A stretch of DNA of 64,000 bases. It comes from Terramyces sp. JEL0728. Lineage: Eukaryota; Chytridiomycota; Chytridiomycetes; Rhizophydiales; Terramycetaceae. Both the position numbers and the translations under genes were made by a program. Positions 1 through 12,082 of this stretch are shown one piece after another. Below the pieces are notes generated by a model that saw only the letters and a program-made list of their open reading frames with translations, did not search any database and had not been told where the DNA came from. Location: assembly GCA_027603945.1 (NCBI GenBank), contig JADIIU010000023.1, forward strand, positions 78,433 through 142,432. The letters run 5' to 3'. Position 1 is the first letter of the stretch. Every line of letters begins with the position of its first letter.

Positions 1-597
1 CTGTTGGGCTCTTAAAGCCAGAGAGATTAAAGTAAGGATGGATGGTGATATTGGCACAGCTTTCTGGTCCATCCAACAATTCTGCTTGAGAGACAAACGT
101 CAACTCCATATCATCAAGAGTCCAAGTACAGATGAATTTGACTGTTCCCGGATATTCATCATCTCATGTTAATATCAGATTACCCAAGTGTTTTGAAGTG
201 TATGAGAATTGAACTTGTGGCGGATCCTGGGATACAATTTGATGATCCCAATATACTCTGGACAGCCCTTTTAGTCCGCCGTGAAGACTATTTGGCCCGT
301 TGTTAATAGGTAGTTGGTACTCTTTCCCGCCCAGGGTAAACTTGCCATTTTCAGTTCTACATTAGATGAATCGTACCTGTTGCATAACCTGCCGATCACT
401 TGTCCGAAATATGGTGAGTTCAGTGGTGGGTAATCGAGGGGATCGTCAAATCCAAGACAAATTTCAACTCCATCAATCAACAGGCTTGTCATTGATATCC
501 CGTAATTCAAAAACTTGGTTTTAATGTTTCCATGCTCCATTGTAATTTCGGTAATTGTGACAGAGCCATTTTTGAATTCCTGCACAGAGATTGCCAT
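1..597 (-). CDS. Aldose 1-epimerase (galactose mutarotase), 3' end cut by window edge
   Basis: Interconverts alpha and beta anomers of aldoses such as galactose. Exons on the minus strand are 597..377, 356..184 and 162..1, split by a 20-nt and a 21-nt intron. Splicing gives a continuous family-like protein with YFGQVIGRLCNR, the substrate-side motif NGPNSLHGG and the catalytic-histidine block IHPYFNLSG. The C-terminal catalytic glutamate region lies beyond the window. The ATG at 597 precedes a normal epimerase N-terminus. The identification rests on motif order; sugar specificity cannot be read. Confidence 0.88.
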
Positions 598-711
598 TTA
601 AAAACTTTAGCCCTTATGTTGCACAAATTCGGAGGAATCAGCTCAGCAATGGTATCAGGCAGGATGCTTGAACGCGACTTGTAAAATCAGAAATCGCGTT
701 GTTTGCTGGCC

Positions 712-3663
712 ATGAGCAAAGTACTAGAGGAAGAGTAATAGCAAATTTAATCATAGCTACGATGAAGATTATGAGCCTACTATAGACGGTAGCTTATTCT
801 AACCGCTAGAAATCGAGGAATACGGCCAGTTTTTAGGCATGAACCCAAAATCTGAAAAACACTTGTTGTGGATAGCTAGAGAATCTTTAAAAGCCAAACT
901 ACCACCAGACTGGAAACCTTGGTACTCTATATTAATCTAGTCAAACTGGCGATGGAAATATTTATTATTTCAACTTCAAGACGGGAGCAAGCAGTTGGGA
1001 TCATCCGTGCGATGAATACTACAAGGAACTTTATCATAAAATATTAAAGGAAGGAGATCCAAAAGGTGAAATTAAAAGAAATGAAGAGCAGAAACGGAAG
1101 GCTGCAGCATCAACGAAGCCTTCAAGTGCTTCTCATTCATTTGTACCTAAAATACCAGACACTAAATCTAGCGATTCGGCAAGTTCAAAATCGCCAGTTA
1201 GGCATGATTTCAAAAAGTCTCCCCCTAAAACAATGATCAAGATTAATTCGATTGATGATTTTGAACTATCTGATTCGAGCGGTGACAAGAAGATTGTAAA
1301 GCCAGTAATGAAACCATTGCCGTTGGAAGCAAAAGCTCTACCTTCACTTAAAATGGCGACTATTCCAATTCTGGGTTCTAAACCTGTTCTCGATGATGTT
1401 GATGATTTTGATTCTGACGATAATGTCCCTAAAACGACAGTTTCCAAACAAACTGCCATCCCAAATAACCTCAAAGAGCCAATACAAAAAACCACTATTC
1501 TACCTCCAAAAGATATTTCATCTATTTTGTCAAAAGGTGCTACTGATACTTCAAAAACTCCAATGTTGGATATCAAGAGCACATCAGAAGAGAAATTATA
1601 TTCCAAACCGTCATTATTGATGAAACCAGGAGAAAAATCGTTCCCGCATTCATCTGTATTACAGCCAAAAGCAGATGATATTGATGGTTTTGACTCGTCA
1701 TCTGAAGAAAGTAAACCTAAAAAAACAATACTCGAGGTCAAACCAATGTTGAAAAAAGAATCGCCTTCACTTGCAGAAAAAGGAGCGAAAACAAACGATT
1801 TTCCACTAATGCAGAAACAAGAGTTGGGCCAAGCGAAATTACCGGTTAGTCAGGAACTGGAAGCTAAGAAGAAAGAGCTTGAACAAAAGACACTTGAAGA
1901 ATTACAAGAATTTGAGAAGGGACAACAGAGAAAGGTCGAACAAAGGAAAGAGGAACTCGCAAATCAGTATAACAGAAAGTTTGATCAGCTGCAAGATGAA
2001 CAAGAATTGAATTTTACAAGAAAACAAAACGAGGTTTTACAAAATTTCAAAATCCAATTCAACAGTTTCCAAAACAAGTACGCCTTGCTATTTGATTCGG
2101 TTATTGAAGAATTGATCCACACTTCAGTCACATTCTCCATGGACAATTGCGATATTGAATTAAAACCGATTCAAACAGAATATAAATCTGCAGACAAGAT
2201 TGCCCACGAGCTTCAAACTGGTTTTGTTACTTTGGTCAAACAGAAATATTCACAGAGTGTTGATAGGTTAAAGGAAAAGACAAAAAAAGTCCTTGATGAT
2301 TTTGAAGTTGACCAAGTTCAGAAGTTGGACGCTGTGAGGGCAAAGAAACGCAAGGAAGCGCTTTCTGTATTAAGCCAAACGAATGATATGAAAATCTACA
2401 AAGTTTTGCAAGCGAGCGATGCTGGGAATGGCTATTTACGTAAAAGTACCAATCGTTAATTCTAGGCGTTGGAGATTTTATTTTGGCTGAAAGTGACATA
2501 GAAGCAGGTACCTTTACGGGTTACAACTTGACAACTCAAAAAGAAGGCAAACTATCCATCAATTCTGTTGAATTGGCCGATTTAAAACGAGAGGCAAGAG
2601 ATAAAGCAGAAGAGAAAATTAGACACCAAAAAGTAAATGAAGCGCAAATAGAAGCCCAACTTGAAGATCGCAAATTAGAAGAAAAGCGGTACGAAAATTC
2701 ATTGAAATTTGCTGATCTACAAAGGGAGTATGAGGAGAAATTAAAGCGATACGACCAGGATATACTAGATTTACAAAAAGAGCAAGTTGAAAAATACAAC
2801 TCGACAAAAGCAATGTGGGATAGGAGATTACATGATCTTGAGACTTTGTATGAAGCCAAATTGGAAACAATCAAGAAATCGCAAGAGATTGCAAAAGAGC
2901 AAATAGAAGCGGCTAGTGAAAGAAAAACTCCAAAGCTAGAAACATTCAGCTTCAAGGATGATAATTCTCACTCCTACTACAAAGGGAAACCGCTGTTATC
3001 ATACACTCCGGACGATTTCGATGTAACGAATGACAATCATCTGGAGTTCTCAAGCTCGTCATCGATATCCGAGTTTGAAAAATTTAGCACCGCTTTGAAA
3101 ATGGAAGGAAAGCATATTAGAAAAACAAAAGAGTATCTTTACAAGCAAAAGCAGGATATTGCGGATGTGCTCGCTGACACAGATTTTGATGAGCGCTACA
3201 AAGAACGTCTGGGGTTGGGGGTCAGGAAAGAGTATGACGCTCATCCAAATATTATTAATATACATTCACCAATGCCACATCTGCAATCGCCAGGTTTACG
3301 ATCGGAATATCCTGACATCAATGTCAACCTACACAGCCATGAAATGAACCGCCAGGAAAGAGAAATAATGTAATATCTTATTAATCTAGTCCAAAACTGC
3401 AAACTGAAATTGACTCGCGCGTTGAAAAGCAAAATAGCTATCTTCAGCAGATAGAGGAAGAATTAAACCAGCTGACAAAAGTATTAAAACAGAAAACAGT
3501 CTCTGTCGAACCGTCTGCGAGACACAAATCTTACGCAGCCGCTAGTATTAGAAATAGAAGGGGAAATGAAAACATTTGGAAAAAGGAACAAAAGCGAACC
3601 GAAGCAGTGGTGATTGAACATCAAGACTGGCTAAACCAATTACCCAACAAGCTAATCCTATAG
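712..3663 (+). CDS. CEP164-like centriolar/basal-body WW-domain coiled-coil protein
   Basis: CEP164 sits on distal appendages and docks the basal body to the membrane when a cilium or flagellum forms. Exons: 712..734, 757..788, 810..921, 941..2439, 2466..3369, 3390..3663 (947 aa; introns of 22, 21, 19, 26 and 20 nt). Residues 1-80 match the CEP164 N-terminus: an acidic start, a helical segment with LLWIARESLKAKLP, then a WW domain at about 49-79 (LPPDWKPCQTGDGNIYYFNF, SSWDHP). The middle is Ser/Lys/Asp-rich and low in complexity. The rest is long charged coiled coil (Glu/Lys/Gln). The stop is 3 bp from the stop of the convergent gene. Orthology to CEP164 is likely rather than proven, because only the N-terminal module is diagnostic. 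Confidence 0.82.
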
Positions 3664-3666
3664 AAT

Positions 3667-4038
3667 TTATTTGTCCGTATTAATTTGCTTTAATATATTT
3701 CCTAGCCTTCTTTTCGCATTCTCATATAATTCACTTGTATCCTTCTTTTCCTCCTTCTTTTCTTCTATATTTGCATCCCATTTATAATCGCTCCGACTGC
3801 CAATTGTGTCTAGTATCTGATAACTGGCTTCTTCCAGACTGTACAGGTTATCAACGTTGACAGCGCTGATTTGTAGTGCAGGATACAATGTTCTTTTTGG
3901 GTTTACGATTTTTGTTTCCAGGATAGATGACTGTGAGAGGAATTCCTGGATATCTTGGTTGTCAAGTTGCTTGCTGGACTGCTGGAACTGAGCTGATTCG
4001 TGGAATTTTGAGGTTATATTTTGATTAGAGCTTTTCAT
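3667..4038 (-). CDS. Small hypothetical protein, 123 aa
   Basis: I do not recognise the family. The product begins MKSSNQNITSKF; an upstream in-frame GTG at 4080 is less likely. It is hydrophilic, with no signal peptide or membrane segment, a middle block around LYPALQISAVNVDNLYSLEE, and a charged tail (EEKKEEKKD) ending in a helix. The stop codon is embedded in AATAAA on this strand, as in many genes here, which supports it as a real gene. It converges on the CEP164-like gene with 3 bp between stops. Confidence 0.55.
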   Translation of the reverse strand: MKSSNQNITSKFHESAQFQQSSKQLDNQDIQEFLSQSSILETKIVNPKRTLYPALQISAVNVDNLYSLEEASYQILDTIGSRSDYKWDANIEEKKEEKKDTSELYENAKRRLGNILKQINTDK

Positions 4039-4289
4039 TTTGACAGAGATTTTTTGGAGATGACAGACACATGTCAGCACATAGGGTTTAGATTAATTAC
4101 TCTCATTTGTAATTGTATCCGCAGAGGATTTTTATTATCCTGCAGTTATCGCCGAATTATTGAGTTATGTTGCGGTATACTCATCGTCGGCATGCCTCGG
4201 TGTACAGGAATAATTCAATGCAAAGGCTCCTGCCGACTTGTCCTAGTAGATCTACTGTTTTTTGGCAGTTGAATTCTTGGCCAAAAAAT

Positions 4290-5149
4290 ATGAATCCACA
4301 TGAAGGACTTTATTTAAGTTTCAGGCAATCCATCAGCAATCTGATCGACAGGATAACTACAAACCAGGATTACACGCTACAGCTGCAGTCATTTACATTT
4401 TGTTTAGAGCAGATACTAACGCATGGCTTCATTGATTCATTTTCGTTCTTGAAAAAGAAGACCTTGTGGGAATTTATATCGTCGATAAAGGACGAACTCA
4501 TTGATATTGTTTCACATATGTCTGATGATGATACGGTGCGTGTTCAAATATTCATCAAGATGTGTCTGATGCGATCTGTATTGGCAACGCATTTGAATAA
4601 TTTATACTCGCAGGATAATCTTTCAAATTGGTAACTGGTAATAATATCAGGTATGATGAATCTGCTTTTATGCGAAATCTAGATATGCGATCAGCTGTTC
4701 TTGGACTGTTGGATGGGCTAAACAAACTAGAGTTTAATATATACATCAAGGAGGAACCCAAAAAGTTGAGACCAATGAAATCAATCACAGATTTTGGTTC
4801 TAGTCTATTAAAGAATGGCGATTATTTGGTTAAATCTGGAATTAATGTCGGGATAAACGTGTTTGACAAAGTCCAGCATCAAGTCAAAGAAACAGGTAAT
4901 GAGATTCTAAAGCTAGCGCAAGTAGGTGCTAGTTATCTCCATAAAGACAAAGATCCCCAAATAGAAAAGTTGGAGCAGACCATTCTGGAGCTAATACAAG
5001 AAAAAGCAAAAATGACTAAAGAGTATGAAGAACTGCAAAAGCAAAAGATGCAACTGGAAGTAGAAATGATTGGACTAAAGATGTCTCGCGATAAAGAAGT
5101 GCAAGGTCTTCGAAATGAAATCGCCAAACTGCAAAAACAAAATTCTTAA
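4290..5149 (+). CDS. RUN-domain coiled-coil protein (RUFY/RUNDC type)
   Basis: RUN domains bind small Rab/Rap/Arf-like GTPases or motors, so a role in membrane traffic is likely. Exons 4290..4630 and 4651..5149 with one 20-nt intron; 279 aa. Residues about 10-150 carry the RUN pattern: a long N-terminal helix, LTHGFIDSFSFLKKKTLWEF, IFIKMCLMRSVLATHLNNLY, then WYDESAF, SAVLGLLDGLNKLEFNIYIK. Splicing restores the WYDES junction. The C-terminal ~70 residues are a coiled coil (QIEKLEQTILELIQEKAKM). There is no FYVE domain, unlike full-length RUFY or FYCO1. An in-frame ATG upstream near 4218 is possible, but the domain starts naturally at 4290. Confidence 0.75.
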
Positions 5150-5173
5150 TACAATTTTCATGTTAAATATTTA

Positions 5174-7261
5174 TTACAGGTATATTCCGTTTCTGGATGT
5201 TTCTTCGTTGTGAGCAGCCTGAACCGCCTGATCGATCGTACGGAAGATGTACTGCTTGGCAAATACAGCTTGGGTGCCATACTTTTCCAATCGGTCCTGC
5301 TCGATAACTCTGCTTGTGCGAGAAACATGGAAATCTGGATTTTCTGCATTTGCAACCACAGGCGTGATTTCATGGTTTGGTTTCAATAGGTTGATGAAAT
5401 ACACCAGTATATGTTCGAAATGAGGACGGACATGGGCAAAATAGAATGGCACTCTTCTGCCAGCGTAGCTCTCCACGTCTTTTCTGATATCAACTAGCGT
5501 TTGTAAGCCTGTTGCATCAATGTTGTTTACAGCAGAGAAATCAAACACAACAGCTTCAAGCACTGGTAATTCTTTCGAAGAGCTATTGTCCCACACGCCT
5601 TCAGTTTCAAGCTTTATAGCTGCATCAACTTTGCACCACAGACGATCAGCTAACCCTGCCTTTCCATTATATCTAGTTTGTTTCTGAATTTCGGTATTGA
5701 CGTAGTTTGTGATGTAGTTGGCGTTTGGATATGTCAAAGCCTCTTCGATTCTGAATACTATAATACCTGGTGGGGGTGGAACTGCATCTACTTCATCATC
5801 ATCTTGCTTAATAGTTTCTACACCAGACCATCCCCCTGCACTATCTCTGACAAGGGTATAGGCATTTGGACGGGCAACGCGATAGAGTACGACCAACAAA
5901 GCAAAGGTAACACTGCTGTAAATAGCAGTTTCAATGGAAAAGAATATCGTGATGACAAATGCAATGAGGAAGGACAAGAAATCATAGAACTCAATGTTCC
6001 ACAGTTCTACCAATAATGCTGGACGACTGATCAAATCAATGATGGCTGCAATGATCATTGCGGACAGTGCCGCACTTGGGATGTAATAAAAGGCAGGAGT
6101 GATAACATAGATGGCCAAGAGCACAATCAGCGCAGTAATTACTCCAGCAGCAGGTGTTTTAACGCCTGATCTAGACTTGATTGACGATCTGGAGAAGGAA
6201 CCCGTTGCAGCAAAACCACCAAAGAACGGAGCAAGAACATTGGTAACACCAAGAGCAATGATTTCCTGGTTTGGATCTACACGATAGCCGTTCAATCTGC
6301 CAAACGATTTGGTAACTGCAACATGTTCCAAAACACTGACAAGGAAGACAGATACGGCTGTTGATGCGAGACTTCCAAACTGATTCAAGTTAGGAACGTG
6401 AATATAATTCAGACCAGTTGGGACAGTACCTACAATTTTGAACTTTGACTTGGATAGGTTTGCATTGACACCGTAGCTAACAAGCGTGAACAAGATGATT
6501 GCAACAGCATTTGCAGCCTGTCCAATCCAAATAGCCCACTTATGACCTCTTTGGACCAAAAAGTAAGTTGCGAGTCTGAAAATGATGATAAGAGCCAGAG
6601 TGGACAAACCAATGACAATATCAAAGTTAATGTTGTTGAAGGCAGCACAGGTGTTATACAAGACCAAGTAAGCAGGATCGTTAGTGTTGATGTTTGGAAT
6701 CCCGAATAATCCTGCAATTTGGCCAATGATAATTTGGAATGCAGCACCAGAGGTAAATCCGGCAATAACTGGAATAGGAATCAAGTCTACAATAATACCC
6801 AAACGTAAGAGCCCAACAATCAACTGATAAATTCCAGTAATGACTGCTAGCGAGAGAGAATAACTGACAATGTCCATTCCAAGGCCTTTGGCATTTGCAG
6901 CTAGCAGTTGGCCAGACAGTTGGGATAATACAGCTGTTGGCCCGATAGTTACATCCTTGGATGTTGCAAATAGAAAGTAGGTAATGACCCCGACAAACGA
7001 AGTATACAATCCGTACTGTACTGGAAGACCAGCTAGCTTGGCGTATGACAGAGACTTGAATTAATAACCAAATACCTGAGGGATAACCAACATGCCAACT
7101 GTTGTCCCGGCAACCAGATCGTGCAAGAACCAGTCCAAGTTATATCTTCCAATCCAAGTAAGAACAGGGAACAAGCTAGCAACATAAGTTTTTGCGTTCT
7201 GCGGGAGATTCTTCCCAGTCTCTTTGAGTGAAGCCTTTAGTGATTCCGAGGTGATTCTCAT
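5174..7261 (-). CDS. SLC26/SulP anion transporter with STAS domain, copy 1
   Basis: A membrane anion transporter of the SulP/SLC26 family (sulfate, oxalate, bicarbonate or chloride; substrate not readable). Exons on minus are 7261..7076 and 7054..5174 with a 21-nt intron inside the signature: LVAGTTVGMLVIPQ is followed after splicing by SLSYAKLAGLPVQYGLY. 688 aa, with about 12-14 membrane segments up to residue ~450, then a STAS domain (VFDFSAVNNIDATGLQTL). The stop lies inside AATAAA. It is a tandem paralogue of the gene at 7808..9837 with the same intron position and blocks of perfect nucleotide identity (5859..6037 and 6357..6649). Confidence 0.93.
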
Positions 7262-7807
7262 TTATTTTGTCTCTGGGGATTCTTCCCTTTTTATCTTGGA
7301 ACTGGCAATTTGTCATTTCTGGGAATTCTTGCGCAACTGAATTAAGTTGTCATCCAGTAGAGATGCAATGCAAAATTGCGTGATTTACGCTAATATTGCG
7401 ATTTTAGGAAACATGGAAAACAAAAGAAAATTTGCTACAAAGACAGAAACTTGGTAAGAGTGAGGGAGGGATATTCAGAAGGATTATCGCTAGACAAGAA
7501 CGTGTTGCTTTGGGGATTTTTCTGGTATTCCTTGATTTCACTTTGCATGCCACATTGACTAATCACTTTTTCATCTACAACCAAGGGCTCCCCATCCATG
7601 AATAACGCAATTGCTCTGAATTGAACGTAATATGGGTCAATGCATTCACATGGCGATTATGGAATAGGAGTTATTGAACAGAGAATATCGGTTTGAGAAC
7701 ATATTTTTATGGATTGGTTATTAGCGGTAATAATAGGTCTAAATGCCATTGGAATCAGACACTCCAACTGAATATAATGCTAAACAAAGAAATTACTATT
7801 CAGTTTA
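7262..7807. other. Spacer between SulP copies with a 54-codon minus-strand ORF
   Basis: About 545 bp upstream of SulP copy 1. A minus-strand reading frame at 7435..7656 is protein-like, and from its only ATG (7599) encodes 54 residues beginning MDGEPLVVDEKVISQCGMQS. I cannot join it to an upstream exon with a convincing short intron. It may be a relic or a small gene. Otherwise it should hold the SulP1 promoter and SulP2 3' end; I see no clear motif. Confidence 0.3.
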
Positions 7808-9837
7808 TTATAATTCTTTTTCATGTTGTGCAGCTTCAACTGCTTGATCTATGGTTCTCCAAATGAACTTCATTGCAAAATTGGTTTGAACATCGCCTTC
7901 TTTAATCTGGCTGACAGTCGAATCTCGATGGATTTTAGTAAGTGACGGATTGGAGGCATTTGCGAGAATTGGCGCAACATCATGAGTAGGGTCAGTCAAA
8001 GTCAGGAAATACACCAAGATATGCTGGAAATGAGGTCTGGCATGAGCGAAATAGAAAGGCACTTTCTTGCCAGAATGAACCTCGACTTCTTTTCTAATAT
8101 CAACCAACGTTTGAAGCCCCGTTGAATCAATATTGTTTACAGCAGACAAATCAAAGATAACCGCTTTCAATTCTGGTAGATCAAAATGCCCTGTCTTCTT
8201 ATGTGGTGATGCATTCCATTGGTTCTCTACACCTGCATTTCCGTTATATCTGGTCGAGCTTTCAACCTTGCGGACTACATAATCATTCACGTAGTTGGAG
8301 TTGGGATAAGTCAGAGCTTCTTCAATCCTAAACACCAAGATTCCAGGCGGTGGTGGGACAGCATCTACTTTATCATCATCTTGCTTCATTGTTTCTACAC
8401 CAATCCATCCACCAGCATTGTCTCTGACTAGAGTGTAGGCATTTGGACGGGCAACGCGATAGAGTACGACCAACAAAGCAAAGGTAACACTGCTGTAAAT
8501 AGCAGTTTCAATGGAAAAGAATATCGTGATGACAAATGCAATGAGGAAGGACAAGAAATCATAGAACTCAATGTTCCACAGTTCTACCAATAATGCTGGA
8601 CGACTGATCAAATCTGTAATCGCAGCAATGATGATTGCTGATAGTGCCGCACTTGGGATGTAATAGAACCACGGAGTGATAACATAGATGGCCAACAGCA
8701 CAATCAGCGCAGTAATGAGTCCAGCAGCCGGTGTTTTAACTCCAGACCTTGATTTGATTGACGATCTGGAGAACGACCCAGTCGCTGCAAATCCACCAAA
8801 GAATGGACCAATGACATTGGTAACACCAAGAGCAACAATTTCTTGATTTGGGTCTGCACGATATCCATTCAATCTGCCAAACGATTTGGTCACTGCAACA
8901 TGTTCCAAGACACTAACTAATAGCACAGACACTGCTGTTGATGCGAGACTTCCAAACTGATTCAAGTTAGGAACGTGAATATAATTCAGACCAGTTGGGA
9001 CAGTACCTACAATTTTGAACTTTGACTTGGATAGGTTTGCATTGACACCGTAGCTAACAAGCGTGAACAAGATGATTGCAACAGCATTTGCAGCCTGTCC
9101 AATCCAAATAGCCCACTTATGACCTCTTTGGACCAAAAAGTAAGTTGCGAGTCTGAAAATGATGATAAGAGCCAGAGTGGACAAACCAATGACAATATCA
9201 AAGTTAATGTTGTTGAAGGCAGCACATGTGTTATACAAGACCAGGTAAGCAGGGTCGTTAGTGTTGATGTTTGGAATCCCGAATAATCCTGCAATTTGGC
9301 CAATGATAATCTGAATTGCAGCGCCAGAGGTAAATCCGGCAATAACTGGAATAGGAATTAGATCGACAACGATCCCCAATCTCAGGAATCCGATCGCCAA
9401 CTGATATACCCCGGTAATGAATGCCAAGGAAACTGAGTACGACACGATATCAATCCCGAGCCCTTTTGCATTTGCAGCCAACAATTGTCCAGAAAGTTGA
9501 GAAAGTACGGCAGTAGGCCCGATTGTAACATCCTTTGAGGTAGCAAACAAGAAATACATCACCACACCAACGAATGAAGTATACAGTCCGTATTGTACTG
9601 GAAGACCTGCTAATTTTGCATAAGCCAGCGACTTGTATCAAAAACAAATACCTGTGGGATAACGAGCATACCAACAGTAATTCCAGCAATCAGATCATGC
9701 AGCAGCCAGTTCAAGTTGTAATTACCAATCCACGATACAACTGGAAACAAGCTTTTCAGGTACGCAACAGATTGCTTTGGTAAATTTGCGGCAGCTTTAT
9801 TGAATTCAGAGGATACGAAGGCTCTGGTTATTCTCAT
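7808..9837 (-). CDS. SLC26/SulP anion transporter with STAS domain, copy 2
   Basis: Tandem paralogue of the gene at 5174..7261. Exons on minus are 9837..9652 and 9631..7808, with a 20-nt intron at the identical codon position (VIPQ then SLAYAKLAGL). 669 aa, the same membrane core and STAS domain (VIFDLSAVNNIDSTGLQTL). The ATG at 9837 gives MRITRAFV, matching MRITSESL of copy 1. It differs mainly in the STAS domain and termini. Two internal tracts (8436..8614 and 8934..9226) are identical to copy 1 at nucleotide level, which points to gene conversion. The stop codon overlaps AATAAA. Confidence 0.93.
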
Positions 9838-10083
9838 TTGCAAAAATAAAATTCCACCTCGCGATTTTATATCTCGCATCACTCAATTTTGACAGAAAAT
9901 CGCACAATCCAAATGCTTGGACGGCAAATGAAAACTGGCCTGGGAAATATTAAAAGTATCGTAAAAGTAGTTACGGCACTCTGTCGATGAATAATTGGGC
10001 GAGACTCTGAAAGTTGGTAACAAAGGTAACAAGTTTATTCTTGCAATTTGGATATTTTCAATGTAATGCGGGACATGGCATTG

Positions 10084-10330
10084 TCAAACCGCACGGGCCT
10101 CGGTGTTAATCTCCAGTTTTGGATCGCACTGACATTGAAGATTTGCGTATAGTGTAGAATCACTCTCAACAAGCTCTGTTTCCGGTTTAGGAGCAATTCT
10201 CAAGTTGAATACGTATCTAGGGAATCAAAAATTCCGTTGGACAATGAGCACGCCATTATTAGAACGGCTGATCTGGTGTTCACACAAGAGTGTATAGATC
10301 TCTGAAAAGATCACCTGACTATGCGAATTC
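10084..10330 (-). pseudogene. Possible decayed coding remnant upstream of SulP copy 2
   Basis: Within the 9838..10343 spacer, one minus-strand frame reads as protein for ~80 codons (IFSEIYTLLCEHQISRSNN, GVLIVQRNF, then FPRYVFNLRIAPKPETELV) but is broken by a TGA at 10225..10227 and has no start ATG. The TGA context (TTTTTGATTCCCTAG) looks like an intron 3' end, yet no GT donor restores the frame. It could be a relic exon or a chance frame. Similarity to the ORF in the other SulP spacer (7435..7656) is very weak. Confidence 0.25.
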
Positions 10331-10343
10331 TTCAAAGCATTTA

Positions 10344-11757
10344 TTACATTAACTTAAATCCATCTGCAAACTGTAATGGAACATCAACATTACCAGACTT
10401 GCGTCCCAGCAATCCAGAAAATAATTCTTCAACCATTTCTTCATGCCAAGTGCCTCTTGGTTCTGGCGCCATGAAATTCTGGATCTTTTCTTGTACATGA
10501 TACCTGATCTTTCGCCCTTTGGACGCTTTTGTATCGACATTCTTTTTAGATTTCTTGTTTTGCAATTGCTTTAGTTGTGCATATCTCATTCCTAATAGCA
10601 CAGGGTCTTCTGTATCCGTCAATCTGCTTTCTATTAGCTCCTTTAGTAATTGCTGGTAGTAGTCGCCGTCGTCAAAGATTTCTTTGTCGTAATCATTAAG
10701 ATGCTTGTCGCGAGTTTCTTCTGGCTGTTGCTCCTGTTCGGTCTACCTTAGTTTCAAATACCTTTCCAATAACTTTATAATTGCCACGATTGAGCTGTGT
10801 TCTTTTGACAAGTCTTTCAGTGTCATTTTCGATAGTTTGCAGCTGACTAACAATGGATTGGTTGATTACTTTGAATTTCTTTTGCAAAGTGACGCTATTC
10901 GCAACCTGCACTTTGTTGTTCCATTTTTCAATGGTATCGTACTTGTATTTCTTGAAACCGGATTCAATTGGTTTCAAAACTTCTTCCCAGGTAGAGTGGA
11001 GCCATTCGTCAATATCATCTTCATCTCGCTTTCTCTTGATTGAAACGTCAATCTTTTCGTTGGAATTATCCAAGAGGTCCTAATATTAGATTGATGCTAC
11101 CATTCGCATGTCTACCAAATTATTCAGCAAGCCTTGCAAGGTTGATGTAGTCTTCTGGATATTTTCATCTATACTGTCTTCATTTAAGTGGTCATAGTAT
11201 ACATCGTGCTGCGGAAAAGTATTTGCTGCCTCAACCCCTTTTTGAATTCTAACACGCAAATCCAAGATTCCATCCCATAGAGACAGCTGGGCTTTGACGT
11301 GCTGTCCCTTTTCAATTTCCGTCTTTTGATTTTCAGACATTTTCTTTAACATTGCCTTTTCATCTTGTTCTTGAAGCTCTAATCTGGACATTACCGTCAA
11401 TTCATCGTTATCATCAACTTCCTCGTCACCAATTTCACTACCTTCGCTATCACCTTCACTTGAAACATTGTTTTCAAAATCCAACTCTTCATCAGACTCA
11501 AACTTTAACTCCTCGTCAGAATCAACTTCGTAGCCCTCCAGTTCTACTTGTTTTGATAATTCCTTTCTTGTGATTTTCTTTCCGTTGTATTTTCCATCCA
11601 AAGGTATTTCAAGAGCGTCTCGAAGTTTACTTTTCCCAACCTGGACATAGTGTTCTCTGGCCTGCTGTTCATCGTTTTCAGAGTCGTCATCACTTTCAGC
11701 ATCCCAATCTGGGGCTGCAGAAGTTAAATCATCCAAGTCTAATAATTTTTTTTTCAT
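10344..11757 (-). CDS. BFR2: Bfr2/AATF ribosome-biogenesis factor
   Basis: AATF (Che-1, yeast Bfr2) is a nucleolar small-subunit processome factor. Exons on minus are 11757..11101, 11079..10747 and 10724..10344, with introns of 21 and 22 nt; 456 aa. Diagnostic features are the acidic N-terminal third (DEELDFEN), a central helical region, and the C-terminal signature KKNVDTKASKGRKIRYHVQE followed by KIQNFMAPEPRGTWHEE and a LFSGLLG end. The second intron is less certain because a 13-nt alternative keeps the same frame; 22 nt fits the window's size range. The stop overlaps AATAAA. Confidence 0.9.
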
Positions 11758-12082
11758 GTTTTTATGGAAAAAAAGAAAAAAAACACTTGAAAATTTCGAG
11801 CTGCCAACTATTAGAAAAGACTTGGCTCTTAGACATGGCCAGTTCAATATTTCCTGAGAGTTCTTGCGCGGTACGGTTAAAAATTGGGATTTTCAGATGG
11901 GACCAAGCTGAAGGTATGAGAAAACAGGAATAACAAATTGCATTTACACCGAGTATTATTGGGTAACTCGTCTTATTTGAAAATCATTGTAATTATGTTT
12001 GATGAGAAATCTCCACGGCATTGTTGCACAATAAGCAAATATATTAAAATTTAGCTGGCATGGATTTCAGCTCCGTAATCTT
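11758..12082. other. Divergent promoter region between BFR2 and AGC kinase
   Basis: 325 bp between two outward-facing start codons. It contains a run of A/T next to the BFR2 start (AAAAAAAAGAAAAAAA type on the + strand) and no convincing ORF. Presumably a shared promoter; no specific site is recognised. Confidence 0.4.

Noticed and set aside
1133..1741. 202-codon minus-strand ORF inside the CEP164-like gene
   Set aside because: Antisense shadow of a low-complexity coding region; no motif and no start context.
10725..10746. A 13-nt intron (GTAGACCGAACAG) in the BFR2 gene
   Set aside because: A 22-nt intron with the same donor gives the same frame and fits the size range of the other introns.
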